Source: Hyphomicrobiales bacterium (GTDB lineage: Bacteria; Pseudomonadota; Alphaproteobacteria; Rhizobiales; Rhizobiaceae). From it: a stretch of DNA of 64,000 nt. This document shows, piece by piece, positions 1-8,582 of the stretch (the stretch's first letter is position 1; the number at the start of each line of letters is the position of its first letter). Position numbers and translations under genes: made by a program. The notes below the pieces were generated by a model, which was not told where the DNA came from, did no database searches, and was given only the letters and a program-made list of their open reading frames with translations. The DNA lies in assembly GCA_900473185.1 (NCBI GenBank), contig UCKU01000010.1, positions 1 to 64,000 of the forward strand, given 5' to 3'.

Positions 1-52
1 AAAACGCAATGCCTGCCAGAAGCATGGTGGAAAAACGCAATGCAAGTCTCAT
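1..52 (-). CDS. N-terminus of an exported protein, cut by window start
   Basis: Only the first 17 codons are inside the window. They read M-R-L-A-L-R-F-S-T-M-L-L-A-G-I-A-F, a basic start followed by a hydrophobic stretch, as in a signal peptide. The ATG lies 14 bases downstream of the stop of the membrane methyltransferase gene on the same strand, so it is probably the third gene of that operon. No family can be assigned. The ribosome binding site is weak, and an accidental ORF cannot be excluded. Confidence 0.5.
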   Translation of the reverse strand, partial: MRLALRFSTMLLAGIAF

Positions 53-66
53 TGGATACTTTCGGA

Positions 67-813
67 TCAGATTTCTTTAAATATGCCACGCTTTTTGAAA
101 GCGCTGACTAAGCCTGTGAGGGCGAGAACGGCCGCAAGCAGCAATACCAGCACAATTGCGCGAGCTTGTTCCTGTTCCGTAATCGAGCCGACTGCGACCC
201 TGTAAAACTCGGTTGCCAGCAGTGCGATAAAGGTTGACGACATCGTGGAATAGTCCTTCGCCACGACTCGTTTCAGATTGAACGCCATCCCCCTCGTCGA
301 CTCGTCAAAGGCGCTGAGCTTCAATCCCCATCGCGGGACATCTCGGCAATAGGCTTTGTAGGCGGCACCGAACTTATCATCGAGGAAAGCTTCTTCGGCG
401 TAGACAATGCACTGGTAGATAAAGGCAAAGAGAGTGCATCCGACGGCGATCACGACCGGATTACCGTGGAAGACGAACAGTCCGACGTAGATCAGCATAT
501 TGCCGACGTATAGCGGATTTCTGCAGACGCCGAACATGCCCTCGGTGACAAGGTCATCGGCGTAGACACGCTTGTTCAAGCCGCCCCGCCTGATATAGGC
601 ATAGCCAATAACGCTCGCCCGCAAAATCAGCCCACTGAGCACGATGAGCAGGGCCAGCGCGTCCTTCGCCTGTTCAAGTGCAGGATTTCCCCACGGCGCG
701 GTCGACGGCGGCCCGGTGACAAAGAGCGCTATGATGATCAGCGGGAAAGCCTGATTGCGATACTTGAAGAGGAACGTGCCAATCCTCAGCATGATGTCTT
801 TCATGATGCTCAC
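67..813 (-). CDS. isoprenylcysteine carboxyl methyltransferase/PEMT-type membrane protein
   Basis: A 248-residue integral membrane protein with hydrophobic segments near residues 22-38, 50-72, 102-140 and 218-240. The block EGMFGVCRNPLYVGN (residues 91-105), followed by FGAAYKAYCRDVPRW (148-162), is the signature of the ICMT/phospholipid N-methyltransferase family, which binds S-adenosylmethionine at the membrane face. The substrate is unknown; bacterial members methylate lipids, isoprenoids or small metabolites. The start is GTG inside a 4-base GTGA overlap with the stop of the upstream CmoA-like gene, so translation is probably coupled. An ATG three codons in is an alternative start. Family assignment is firm, function is not. 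Confidence 0.85.
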   Translation of the reverse strand: MSIMKDIMLRIGTFLFKYRNQAFPLIIIALFVTGPPSTAPWGNPALEQAKDALALLIVLSGLILRASVIGYAYIRRGGLNKRVYADDLVTEGMFGVCRNPLYVGNMLIYVGLFVFHGNPVVIAVGCTLFAFIYQCIVYAEEAFLDDKFGAAYKAYCRDVPRWGLKLSAFDESTRGMAFNLKRVVAKDYSTMSSTFIALLATEFYRVAVGSITEQEQARAIVLVLLLAAVLALTGLVSAFKKRGIFKEI

Positions 814-1571
814 TTGATTGCGACGATCCCGCAGAAATTGTACCAGCGGAAGAAGACCTCTGTGCTCTTGAAGCCGACCTCACGAAGGAGCTGGATGTTT
901 TCCTCCAAGCGGTAAGGAATAAGGACGTTTTCCAGCGCCTCCCGCTTCTTCGAGATCTCGATGGTGGAGTAACCGTTCCGTCGCTTGAAATCGTAATAGT
1001 GATCAATAAACAGGCGGTTGAATGTCGTGTCTTCACTGGTCAGCTTTTCAACCAGGAGCAGACACCCCTGGTCGTTGAGCCCGTCGTAAATTGTCCGCAT
1101 GACCCGCTCGCGGTAGAGTGGACGAACAAACTGCAGCGTCAGCACCATCGTTACAACGCTTGCCTTCTCAATCGAGAAGCCGCGATGAAGGTCGACCGTG
1201 TGAAGATCGATTGAGCGGTTGGTTCCTGACTCCGCGATCTTTTCGGCAGCTTTCTTCAGCATCTCCGGAGCATTGTCGATCCCGACGAAATCGATGTGAT
1301 TGTCGACTTCACGGTCCAGCGCCAGAAGGGTCGTGGCCGTGGAGCAGCCGATGTCATAGAGTTTCGACTGAGGCTGTGCGAAATCCCTGGCGAGCTCGCA
1401 AACCATCCGCTGCATTTCGCCATAAAAAGGTACCGATCTGCTGACCATATCGTCGAAAACATTCGCGACGGTCGAGTTGAATGAAAAGTCGGCAACGGAA
1501 TTCTGTTCTTCGGCGAAAACTTCGTCTCGCGAATTAGTATGCAATATTAGACGGTTAGACTGTTCGGTCAT
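810..1571 (-). CDS. CmoA-like carboxy-SAM synthase family methyltransferase
   Basis: About 253 residues. The nucleotide-binding motif YDIGCSTATT is at residues 72-81. The segments NVFDDMVSRSVPFYGEM (38-54) and KRRNGYSTIEISKKR (196-210) match E. coli CmoA almost position by position. CmoA converts SAM plus prephenate to carboxy-SAM for tRNA wobble-uridine modification. There is no CmoB here; the partner is a membrane methyltransferase, so the role may differ from tRNA modification. The start is set at the second in-frame ATG because TTGGAG lies 7 bases upstream; a longer start at 1634 lacks such a site. Homology is clear; function in this context is inferred. Confidence 0.8.
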   Translation of the reverse strand: MTEQSNRLILHTNSRDEVFAEEQNSVADFSFNSTVANVFDDMVSRSVPFYGEMQRMVCELARDFAQPQSKLYDIGCSTATTLLALDREVDNHIDFVGIDNAPEMLKKAAEKIAESGTNRSIDLHTVDLHRGFSIEKASVVTMVLTLQFVRPLYRERVMRTIYDGLNDQGCLLLVEKLTSEDTTFNRLFIDHYYDFKRRNGYSTIEISKKREALENVLIPYRLEENIQLLREVGFKSTEVFFRWYNFCGIVAIK

Positions 1572-2078
1572 ATCCGCTCCAAGGTCGATGATTGGAAATT
1601 GGGCGCGTCTTTCCCCCCGCCCATAATGCGTCACAAAACTTTAACATCGAATCCTGACAATAGGCTGAAAGCGCGGCAGCGTTAGTGCCTGGAAGGGCGT
1701 CGGTGAGCGCACCAGCTTATGCGCCGGCTAACATTTCATGGGCGAGGAAGACTAACTGCTCCTGAAAGTTCCCGACGGGCACTACCCTGCAGCCATCATC
1801 ACCTGTGTTCCAACTGGTTCATAACCTTCCGAGGCGGAATGACCTCCTTGAAGGGACACGAACCGGAGATCCCTACGATCCCCAACCAACTGCTTGTCCC
1901 CTCAGAGCGCTGAGCGAAGTCTTTACGCCCAGACTATGTCACGGTTCGCTGTGTTTCGCTCGACCAGAATCTAAACGTAGGTATCGGTCAAATAGACCTA
2001 GTCCTGATTCTCCAAGGCCTCCAACTGCGCGATCCTCGATTTTGAACCGACGCTCATCGGCATCTTGAGGAAACCCCG
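1572..2078. other. intergenic region without recognisable gene
   Basis: About 500 bases between the CmoA-like gene (reading away) and a possible small membrane protein gene. Short ORFs occur on both strands, but none has a convincing ribosome binding site or familiar motif. One minus-strand frame between 2070 and 1850 reads like degenerate protein interrupted by several stops, so this may be an old gene remnant. It presumably contains the promoter of the methyltransferase operon, but no clear -35/-10 pair was found. Confidence 0.4.
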
Positions 2079-2375
2079 ATGTCACACACGCAATCATCGT
2101 TGTACCACCGCGATCGGCGCGAGATCTCGTCGTCCCACTCGCGCGTTCTGACCGCGGCGAATTCGAATTGCCAAATCACTCTAACGGTGCCAATGGCATT
2201 CCCTTACGGTCCCGAACCAGGCCCATTAGGCGTGAACACGAGCACTCACAGTCCACGTCAACTACAACCGTTCATTGCGCTCTCGGCGGTTCTCCTTATC
2301 GCGATTGTCGCGTTCATTGCCGTTTCTTGGGCGGGAGCCCAGCTGATCGGAATGCTTCTCGCGCTATACCAATGA
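2079..2375 (+). CDS. possible small single-pass membrane protein
   Basis: A 98-residue ORF preceded by GAGGAAA six bases before the ATG. The first 65 residues are polar and low in recognisable motifs. Residues 66-95 (FIALSAVLLIAIVAFIAVSW and following) form one strong hydrophobic segment near the C-terminus, as in a tail-anchored or single-pass protein. No family is recognised. The good ribosome binding site and the hydrophobic segment favour a real gene, while isolation among degenerate DNA argues for caution. Confidence 0.4.
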   Translation: MSHTQSSLYHRDRREISSSHSRVLTAANSNCQITLTVPMAFPYGPEPGPLGVNTSTHSPRQLQPFIALSAVLLIAIVAFIAVSWAGAQLIGMLLALYQ

Positions 2376-2630
2376 CACAGGGATTGAACTCGTGTGAAAT
2401 TGGCCGATGTCGTCAACGGCCCCGGATTCTCCGGCGATGGAGAGGTGTTTTTCAAACCTTTCCACACAAACGAAACAACACGGAATCGGCATGGCCCCCG
2501 CCATTTGCAGGTCTATCGTCGAATCCCGTGACGGAACAATATCGGCCGGAGCCAACCCGTTGTGCGGCCCTGCATTCCGCAGTGAGCCTGCCACTCACCC
2601 GCAAAACAAGGAACTCAAAGGAGTAAATAT

Positions 2631-3062
2631 ATGGAAGCGATCTACACAGCCAAGGTAACCGCCTCCGGTGGACGTCATGGCAAGATTAGGAGCGACGACG
2701 GCGTTCTCGACTTACAGCTGGCTATGCCGCAAGCTTTGGGCGGCAAAGGAGGCGCGACCAATCCTGAACAACTTTTCGCGGGAGGCTATGCCGCGTGCTT
2801 CGAAAACGCCCTTTTCCGGGCAGCACGGGAAAGCCGTCATCACATTCCCGACGGTGACATCGAGGTGGTTGGTGAAGTCGGGCTCAGCAAGACCGAGAGC
2901 GACACGTTCGCGCTGGCTGTTACCCTGCACATCACGATCGTAGGGATCGAACCGGGCCTGATCGACGAGCTTGTCGCTCGGGCTGACGCGATATGCCCAT
3001 ACTCGAACGCCATTCGCGGAAATGTTGAGGTTAGGAAGCTGGCCCACTCTGGGGTCTCGTAA
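2631..3062 (+). CDS. ohr: organic hydroperoxide resistance protein, OsmC/Ohr family
   Basis: 143 residues, the normal Ohr length. Ohr is a cytoplasmic thiol peroxidase that reduces organic and fatty-acid hydroperoxides using two cysteines. Both are present: C56 in FAGGYAACFENAL and C122 in CPYSNAIRG. The ATNPEQLFA block at 42-50 is also typical of Ohr rather than OsmC. AAAGGAG sits just upstream of the ATG. No adjacent MarR-type OhrR regulator is seen; the flanking DNA is degenerate, so the gene stands alone. Sequence is intact and probably functional. Confidence 0.92.
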   Translation: MEAIYTAKVTASGGRHGKIRSDDGVLDLQLAMPQALGGKGGATNPEQLFAGGYAACFENALFRAARESRHHIPDGDIEVVGEVGLSKTESDTFALAVTLHITIVGIEPGLIDELVARADAICPYSNAIRGNVEVRKLAHSGVS

Positions 3063-3098
3063 TCGAATATCCGATGCGAGAACAAGCGGCTCCCATCG

Positions 3099-3780
3099 GT
3101 CGACGGTTCCGGTTGGAAGCCGATCTTCGAAATCCTGACGAAGGAAGGGTTCCACGTTTCGATGGTCCAGGAACCCGAAAGCTCCTTCACCGATGACGTG
3201 GCGGCAACGAAGCGCGTCCGCGACATGTAGGACGGCCCTACACTGCTCGTTGGCCACAGTTATGGAGGCTCAATCATCACCGAAGCGGGCGTCCATCCGT
3301 CTGTCGTACGTCTGGTCTATGTCGCCGCCCATGCACCGGATGTCGGGGAAGACGAAGGATCGCTCGGCAAGAAGACGCCCAGCGTGCTCGCCAAGACGCC
3401 GGGCGCAATCAAGAAAACCCCGGATGGCTAAACCTATCTCGACCCCGACGAGTTTCCCAAACTGTTCGCTCCTGACCTGCCCCGCGAACAAGCTCTGTTC
3501 GGAGCACGTTCGCAAGTCCTGGCATCTGCCGAAGTGTTCACCCAACCACTTGACCGCGGCTGCGTGGAAAGCCAAACCAAGCTGGGCTGTCGTCGCCGGC
3601 AACGATCAGATCATCAATTCGGACCTGGAGCGTTGGTACTACAAGCGCGCCAAGAGCCACACGATCGAGATCAAGGGTGCGAGCCACTCGGTCTACGTGT
3701 CCCATCCGAAGGAAGTGGCGGCCGTCATCACGGAAGCCGCGCGAAAAGTTGAAACTGAGGCCATGGCGAGCGAAAAATAA
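3099..3780 (+). pseudogene. alpha/beta hydrolase pseudogene, truncated, two stops and a frameshift
   Basis: Reading through interruptions gives a recognisable alpha/beta hydrolase. DGSGWKPIFEILTKEGFHV begins at 3102, the nucleophile elbow is GHSYGG near 3250, and the C-terminus is GASHSVYVSHPKEVAAVI. An in-frame TAG is at 3228-3230, a TAA is at 3429-3431, and an extra base near 3552 shifts the frame for the rest. The usual N-terminal strand ending in HGAF is missing. The gene is therefore a 5'-truncated pseudogene of the esterase/hydrolase type that often carries VGHSYGG and a C-terminal AxHxVYxSHP motif. Confidence 0.85.
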
Positions 3781-3878
3781 TAGCCGGCCCAAAAGGGCCG
3801 TTAGGCGGCAGCCCTCTATCCCGCAAACTCGGTCAACACCGACGGATCGCATCCACCTTCCAAATGCAGGAGTTTCGC

Positions 3879-4355
3879 ATGCAGTGGCACAAGAACCGTG
3901 ACGCCAGGGATCAACGCATCGAAGCGGGCCGCAAACTGTCAGCGGGAAAAATCGTCGAAGCCCAGGATGCCACTCGCCTGCTTGAGGCGGTCATCCGTAA
4001 AGGCGATCGCGTCTGCCTGGAAGGCGACTACCAGAAGGGTCGACCTGCTCAGCTCGGCCCTTCTGGCAGTAAATACGGAGCTAGACTTCTGAGCGGGATC
4101 GATGGAGCCAGCGTGTCCCGGTTGGATCAGGGGCTGGACAAGCTGGCGGCGCAGATTTCGCACACGGTCAGATGGGCGGACAACTTGCAGGACTGCGTCG
4201 AAAACGGCGCAATGACCCTCCTGGAACTTGGACCGGGCCGCGCGTTAAGTGAAATAGCTACCACGAGTTATCCGGACATCCCCAGCCGATCGCTTGACGA
4301 TTTCAAGACGCTGGACGGGGCGCGGGCGTGGATTTCCAGGTGGACATCACGATAG
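3879..4355 (+). pseudogene. chimeric malonate decarboxylase remnant mdcA'-'mdcH
   Basis: A 158-residue open frame joining two different subunits. Residues 1 to about 50 (QDATRLLEAVIRKGDRVCLE and neighbours) resemble the start of the malonate decarboxylase alpha subunit MdcA, including the LEGDYQK end of that segment. From about residue 90, QISHTVRWADNLQDCVENGA and LELGPGRALSEIA resemble the C-terminus of the malonyl transferase subunit MdcH. A deletion of the genes between them explains the fusion. The ATG at 3879 keeps a good AGGAG site, so a chimeric peptide could still be made. It lacks both active sites. Family assignment rests on remembered sequence patterns. Confidence 0.65.
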
Positions 4356-4439
4356 GACAGCTGCTCCAGGATCTCTGTCGATTTATAGCGTTGGCATAGC
4401 AAATCCACACCAAAGTCCCTTTCGTTGCCTAAGGGGGGT

Positions 4440-4537
4440 GAAGGGCGAGCCGTCGAACAAGCATACATCGCGCCACTTGCCAGTCCAGACACCAGCCAGT
4501 TCCACATCATTCAGCCGCAGGTGATGCAATAGAAGAG
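4440..4537 (-). pseudogene. acetoacetyl-CoA synthetase fragment
   Basis: On the minus strand, ITCG-stop-MMWNWLVSGLASGA is read, where the family has TTCGWMMWNWLVSGL. The conserved Trp codon has become TGA. A frameshift follows, and LFDGSPF appears in the next frame, again the expected acetoacetyl-CoA synthetase sequence. Only about 30 codons of a roughly 650-residue enzyme can be recognised. It is an internal scrap lying antisense to the neighbouring mdc and ku remnants. Confidence 0.7.
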
Positions 4538-4702
4538 GCTATCGGGAACGGCCAGTATATCGCGCAGAAGCCGGAAGAGGTCGCCGCCGCCGTACCCGAT
4601 AGCGACAAGACCTTGAAGATCGAGGCCCTCATTCCCCGTTTACAGATCGATGCCACTTATTCCGACAGGCCCTGTTACCTGGCGCCCGACAAGATGGGCA
4701 AG
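4524..4702 (+). pseudogene. Ku (non-homologous end-joining) protein fragment
   Basis: An open stretch reads GQYIAQKPEEVAAAVPDSDK, then KIEALIPRLQIDATYSDRP, then CYLAPDKMGK. This resembles the middle of bacterial Ku, where a PEE block leads to a D-I-D-x-x-Y-x-D-x-P-Y-Y-L-x-P core. No start, N-terminus or C-terminus remains, and the piece abuts the stop of the next gene. Ku genes are often multicopy on rhizobial plasmids. This copy cannot be functional. Confidence 0.6.
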
Positions 4703-4718
4703 GCCGGCGGAGGGAGGT

Positions 4719-5918
4719 TCAGTCGAAAAAGCCCGCATCCTCTTCCCTGAGATATCTCCTGGCCCCTTCAGCGTCGATATCAAGGCCCAGCCCCGGCGCT
4801 TCCAGCAGGTCCACCATGCTGTCCTTCACGATCTGCGGCGGCAAGCCGATTACCAGATCCTCCCACCAAGGGTCGGAGGCGCTCGGATATTCGAAGGCGA
4901 CGTAGTTTGCCGGCAATGTGGCGCAGACATTGATCAACGCGCCGAGGCCCAGCAGGCCGTTGGCTGTGCCGTGCGGTGCCATCAGGATTGAGTGCATGTA
5001 GGCGTGCTCGGCGACCCATTTAAGCTCGGCAATGCCGCCAATGTCGGCTGGATCGGGGCCGATGACACGTACCGCCTGCGTCTCGATCAGTTCCTTGAAA
5101 TTGTGCCGCAGGTAAATCTGCTCGCCCGTGTGGATTGGCGTCGAGGTGGAGGTGGTCAGTTCCCGATAGGCCTGCGGATTGACCCACGGCACGTAGTCGC
5201 CAGTCAGCATGTCCTCAAGCCACATCAAATTGTACTTCTCGACCGCGCGAGCGAACTTGATCGCATCGGGCAGCATCCAGCCCGGGCCGCAGTCGAGCGC
5301 CAGGCTGACTTTGTCGCCCAACACTTCCTTCATCGCGATCACGCAGTCGAGCATGTGATTGAAACCGCGCTCGCTGATCACGCCCTGATCCATGGCACCG
5401 TGATAGCCGGCCTTCTTCTGCGTCACGCCGTAGTGGAAGCCCTCGATGGTGTCCTTCATGTTGGAGTGGAACGAGATTCCTTGCTTGACCATGAAGAAGT
5501 TCTGCGGCTGCTCCATCATCCATTTGACGTCAGCGGCGTAATCCTCCGGCCGATCGCCCGTGCGTTTCTGGCGAATCGAGCCGTTGTAGACGCGCACCTT
5601 GTCTCGCACCTTGCCGCCGAGCAGCTTATAGGCGGGCACACTCGCGGCCTCGCCGGCAATATCCCACAGCGCATGCTCAATAGCGCTCACCGCCGCGCCG
5701 TACGGCTTGAAAGAGCCGCGTTGGCGGATCTTCAGCATGACTCTCTCGACGTCGGTCGGGTCCTCGCCGATCAACGCCTCGCGGAAATGCAGCACAAACG
5801 GCTTGAGGTAGGACTTGGTGAACTCGACTTCGCCCAAACCATACAGGCCCTCGTCGGTTACGATGCGAACGATCGGGTGTTTCCCGATGACGGCGCAGCG
5901 GAGATCGGTGATCTTCAT
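4719..5918 (-). CDS. enolase-superfamily dehydratase (mandelate racemase group) 1
   Basis: 399 residues. The enolase-superfamily plan is intact: an N-terminal capping domain, then a barrel with metal ligands expected at D209 (LALDCGPG), E235 (WLEDML) and E266 (HTGEQIY). D292 and the general base H316 (MAPHGTANG) follow. K145 lies at the end of the second barrel strand, but the usual KxK pair is not clear. Such enzymes abstract the alpha proton of a sugar acid and usually dehydrate it. The substrate cannot be deduced. The start at 5918 has AAGGAAAG upstream; an open frame extends further but without such a site. It lies 17 bases after the next enolase-family gene, in the same operon. Confidence 0.85.
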   Translation of the reverse strand: MKITDLRCAVIGKHPIVRIVTDEGLYGLGEVEFTKSYLKPFVLHFREALIGEDPTDVERVMLKIRQRGSFKPYGAAVSAIEHALWDIAGEAASVPAYKLLGGKVRDKVRVYNGSIRQKRTGDRPEDYAADVKWMMEQPQNFFMVKQGISFHSNMKDTIEGFHYGVTQKKAGYHGAMDQGVISERGFNHMLDCVIAMKEVLGDKVSLALDCGPGWMLPDAIKFARAVEKYNLMWLEDMLTGDYVPWVNPQAYRELTTSTSTPIHTGEQIYLRHNFKELIETQAVRVIGPDPADIGGIAELKWVAEHAYMHSILMAPHGTANGLLGLGALINVCATLPANYVAFEYPSASDPWWEDLVIGLPPQIVKDSMVDLLEAPGLGLDIDAEGARRYLREEDAGFFD

Positions 5919-5935
5919 CTTCTTTCCTTTTCGCC

Positions 5936-7297
5936 TCAGCTCCAGGTGCGATCCCAGGAATACTCGTCGTCCCAGTGATCCGTAGGCTGCCAAATGCCGG
6001 TGACACCCGGCTGCAGATGCTGCGAGATCACCTCGTCGACGACGTCGTCGATCCCGAGGCCCGGCTTGTCCGAAACAGTGATAAAGCCGTTCTTCACCAG
6101 CGGCTTGGGAAGGCCCGTGACGATATCGTCCCACCAGTCCACATCGGCGGAATGGTATTCGAGCGCCATGAAATTTTCGGTCGCGGTCGCGACATGTGCG
6201 GCGGCCACTGCGGCGATCGGACTTTCTGCCATGTGAATGGCCATGGCGACCCCACGGTCCTGCGCCCTGTCGCCGATCTTCTTGGTCTCGAGGATGCCCC
6301 CACTGGTCAGCAGGTCTGGGTGGATAACGGAGACGCCGCCGCTGTTGAGCAGAGGCTCAAAGCCCTCCTTGAGGTATATGTCCTCGCCGGTGCATATCGG
6401 CACCGTGGTGGCGTCCTGCAGTTGTCGGTATTGGTCGGTGTACTGCCAGGGGATCACATCCTCGAGCCAGGCTGGCACGTATTTTTCAATGCGCCTTGCA
6501 AGGCGAATGCCGTTCTGCATGGAGATGTGGCCGATGTGGTCGATCGCAAGCGGCACATCCATGCCGATGACCTCACGAACCTCGGCGATGTATTGCTCAA
6601 GCAGGTCGAGGCCCTTGTCGGAAAAATGCAGGCCGGTAAACGGGTGCGGGACGTTATGCAAATCGTATGCAGCGTTGCGGAGACGCCGCTCTTCAATGGT
6701 CTTCAGCGGCCCACGACTGGGTCCGTCGCGGTATCCTTCGAGTGAGCCGGCAGGAAACACGACCGCACCGGGCACATCCGCAATCTGCATCAATCCCAAA
6801 TCCATCTTGAGGAAGGTGAAGCCGAGCTCCATGCGCTGCTTGAGGCGCTTTCCCGTCTCGGTCCCGCTCGGCACGGTAGCGTCGGTATCGCAGTAGACGC
6901 GCACTTTCTCCCGAAACCGGCCGCCGAGCATCTGGTAGATGGGGACGCCATAGGCCTTGCCGGCAAGATCCCACAACGCGATTTCGACCGCCGATACGCC
7001 GCCGCCTTGCCGGCCGTGCCCGCCGAACTGCTTGATCCGGCGAAACAGGCGGTCGATGTCGCAAGGGTTCTCGCCAAGCAACCGGCTCTTCAGCATCAGT
7101 GCGTAGGTGGCGCTGGCGCCATCGCGCACCTCGCCAAGCCCGACGATGCCCTGGTTGGTGTAAATCTTAAGCAGCACTGAGGTAAACGGCGCGCCGACAA
7201 TTTCGGCCACCCGCATGTCGGTGATGCGAAGGTCGGACGGCTTGGAATGCGTGTTCACCCGATTGAGCGCCTCGTCGGCTCCATGTGCCTCTGGCAT
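5936..7297 (-). CDS. enolase-superfamily dehydratase (mandelate racemase group) 2
   Basis: 453 residues, longer than the usual 380-400. The extra length is an N-terminal extension of about 20 residues and a C-terminal tail. Expected catalytic elements are K164-x-D166 (FLKMDLG), metal ligands D253 (AIDHIGH), E279 (WLEDVIP) and E305 (CTGEDIY), D328, and H355 (AIHMAESP). The HMAESP end differs from the MAPH or SPH form in its three paralogues here, so the substrate probably differs. It is the middle gene of three head-to-tail enolase-family genes on the minus strand. Confidence 0.85.
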   Translation of the reverse strand: MPEAHGADEALNRVNTHSKPSDLRITDMRVAEIVGAPFTSVLLKIYTNQGIVGLGEVRDGASATYALMLKSRLLGENPCDIDRLFRRIKQFGGHGRQGGGVSAVEIALWDLAGKAYGVPIYQMLGGRFREKVRVYCDTDATVPSGTETGKRLKQRMELGFTFLKMDLGLMQIADVPGAVVFPAGSLEGYRDGPSRGPLKTIEERRLRNAAYDLHNVPHPFTGLHFSDKGLDLLEQYIAEVREVIGMDVPLAIDHIGHISMQNGIRLARRIEKYVPAWLEDVIPWQYTDQYRQLQDATTVPICTGEDIYLKEGFEPLLNSGGVSVIHPDLLTSGGILETKKIGDRAQDRGVAMAIHMAESPIAAVAAAHVATATENFMALEYHSADVDWWDDIVTGLPKPLVKNGFITVSDKPGLGIDDVVDEVISQHLQPGVTGIWQPTDHWDDEYSWDRTWS

Positions 7298-7362
7298 GAT
7301 TTATCCTCGTTCTGGGGGGAGCTCGTCGTCGCGCACGCTGAGGCGGCGTAGAGCGTTGCTAG

Positions 7363-8529
7363 CTAGTCGAGCTCTATCTCGTGATTTTGAAGGTAGTCGC
7401 GGTTCATTTCGACGCCGAGACCAGGCTTGGGCGTAAGCTTGAGGCTGCCGTTCGAAACATCGAGTGGTCTGTCGATGAGGTGATCGTATTTGCCCAAATT
7501 CCACTCTGAGGTTTCAAGTTTGTAGAAATTGGGAACGGTCATCATCACCTGCGCTCCCGCAACGACGTTGATCGGCCCTGCAGCGTCATGCGGTGAGACC
7601 GGGATGTAATAGGCTTCGCAGAGCGCGGAAATCTTCTTGAGTTCGGTAATGCCGCCGGTCCAAGTGACGTCAGGCATGATGTAGTCAGCGAGCCTGTTTT
7701 CGAGCACCGGCACGAAATCCCACTTCGTGTGGCCACGCTCGCCCCACGAGATAGCAGCGTTGACCTTCTCACGGACCTGCCTGAGAGCGTTGAGGCTCTC
7801 CGGTGGACAGGGCTCCTCGAACCAGTCGATCTGACCAGCTTCCTCAAGGCTCCGACAAAGGCGAATGGCGGTGGGAACGTCGAAGCGGCCATGCGCATCG
7901 ATGAGGATGTCGACATCCGCGCCCGCCGTTTCGCGGATCAGAGCTGTCAGTTCGGCGGCTTCGCGCTCATCCTTGCGGGTCATGCTGCCATCGAGATAGC
8001 CGTCCCGCTGCTCGCGAGCCTGTCCGCCGGCGGTGCGACCCTGCTGGGGAAAAGGATCGAACTTGAGCGCGGTGTGGCCCGAGTCGACGATGTCTCGAAT
8101 TTCCTGGACCACAGCCTCCTTGCTGGTAAACTTGCGCTGGTTGGGATGGGTGTAGAGCGAAATTTCATCGCGTACCGGTCCGCCCAACAGCTCGTAAATC
8201 GGATTGCCAAGGACTTTGCCGCGGATGTCCCAGAGGGCGATATCGATGGCGCTTACGCATTCGACGGCCGCACCGCGACTGCCCATATAAGTGAAGCTAC
8301 GGAATATCTTGTGCCATAGATACTCGATCCGCGCCGGGTCCTCGCCTGTCAAAGCGGCACCGATCTGGCGAAGGATCGTGCAGAGGGCGCGATTGGCAAG
8401 CCTTGTCGTGGTGGTGATCTCTCCCCAGCCGCTCACCCCCTCGTCAGTCGTCACTTCGACGAACAGGAACTCTCCCCAATAGGAAGCATCGGATCTGATT
8501 AACCACGGCCGAACGCTGGTGATTTTCAT
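7363..8529 (-). CDS. enolase-superfamily dehydratase, galactonate-dehydratase-like
   Basis: 388 residues. K156-x-D158 (ALKFDPF), D211/H213 (DAHGRFD), E239 (WFEEP), E264 (SWGERGH), D287 and H314 (SPHDAAGP) form the expected acid-base and Mg2+ site. The DAHGR, WFEEP and SPHDAAGP blocks resemble D-galactonate dehydratase-type and related acid-sugar dehydratases more than the two downstream paralogues do. Dehydration of an aldonate to a 2-keto-3-deoxy acid is the likely reaction, but this is family inference. It is the first gene of the minus-strand trio, next to the GntR regulator gene. Confidence 0.85.
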   Translation of the reverse strand: MKITSVRPWLIRSDASYWGEFLFVEVTTDEGVSGWGEITTTTRLANRALCTILRQIGAALTGEDPARIEYLWHKIFRSFTYMGSRGAAVECVSAIDIALWDIRGKVLGNPIYELLGGPVRDEISLYTHPNQRKFTSKEAVVQEIRDIVDSGHTALKFDPFPQQGRTAGGQAREQRDGYLDGSMTRKDEREAAELTALIRETAGADVDILIDAHGRFDVPTAIRLCRSLEEAGQIDWFEEPCPPESLNALRQVREKVNAAISWGERGHTKWDFVPVLENRLADYIMPDVTWTGGITELKKISALCEAYYIPVSPHDAAGPINVVAGAQVMMTVPNFYKLETSEWNLGKYDHLIDRPLDVSNGSLKLTPKPGLGVEMNRDYLQNHEIELD

Positions 8530-8582
8530 CTCAACTGCCTTTAACTGAAGTGGTCGGGATAACGATATTCAGGTTGTGGATT

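Noticed and set aside
1..43. 12-base direct repeat AAAACGCAATGC at 1-12 and 32-43
   Set aside because: Both copies lie within a probable signal-peptide coding region and are too short to mean more than chance or codon repetition.
4992..5978. 328-codon open frame on the plus strand
   Set aside because: It lies opposite the first enolase-type gene and has low-complexity His/Leu/Val/Arg composition; no start signal.
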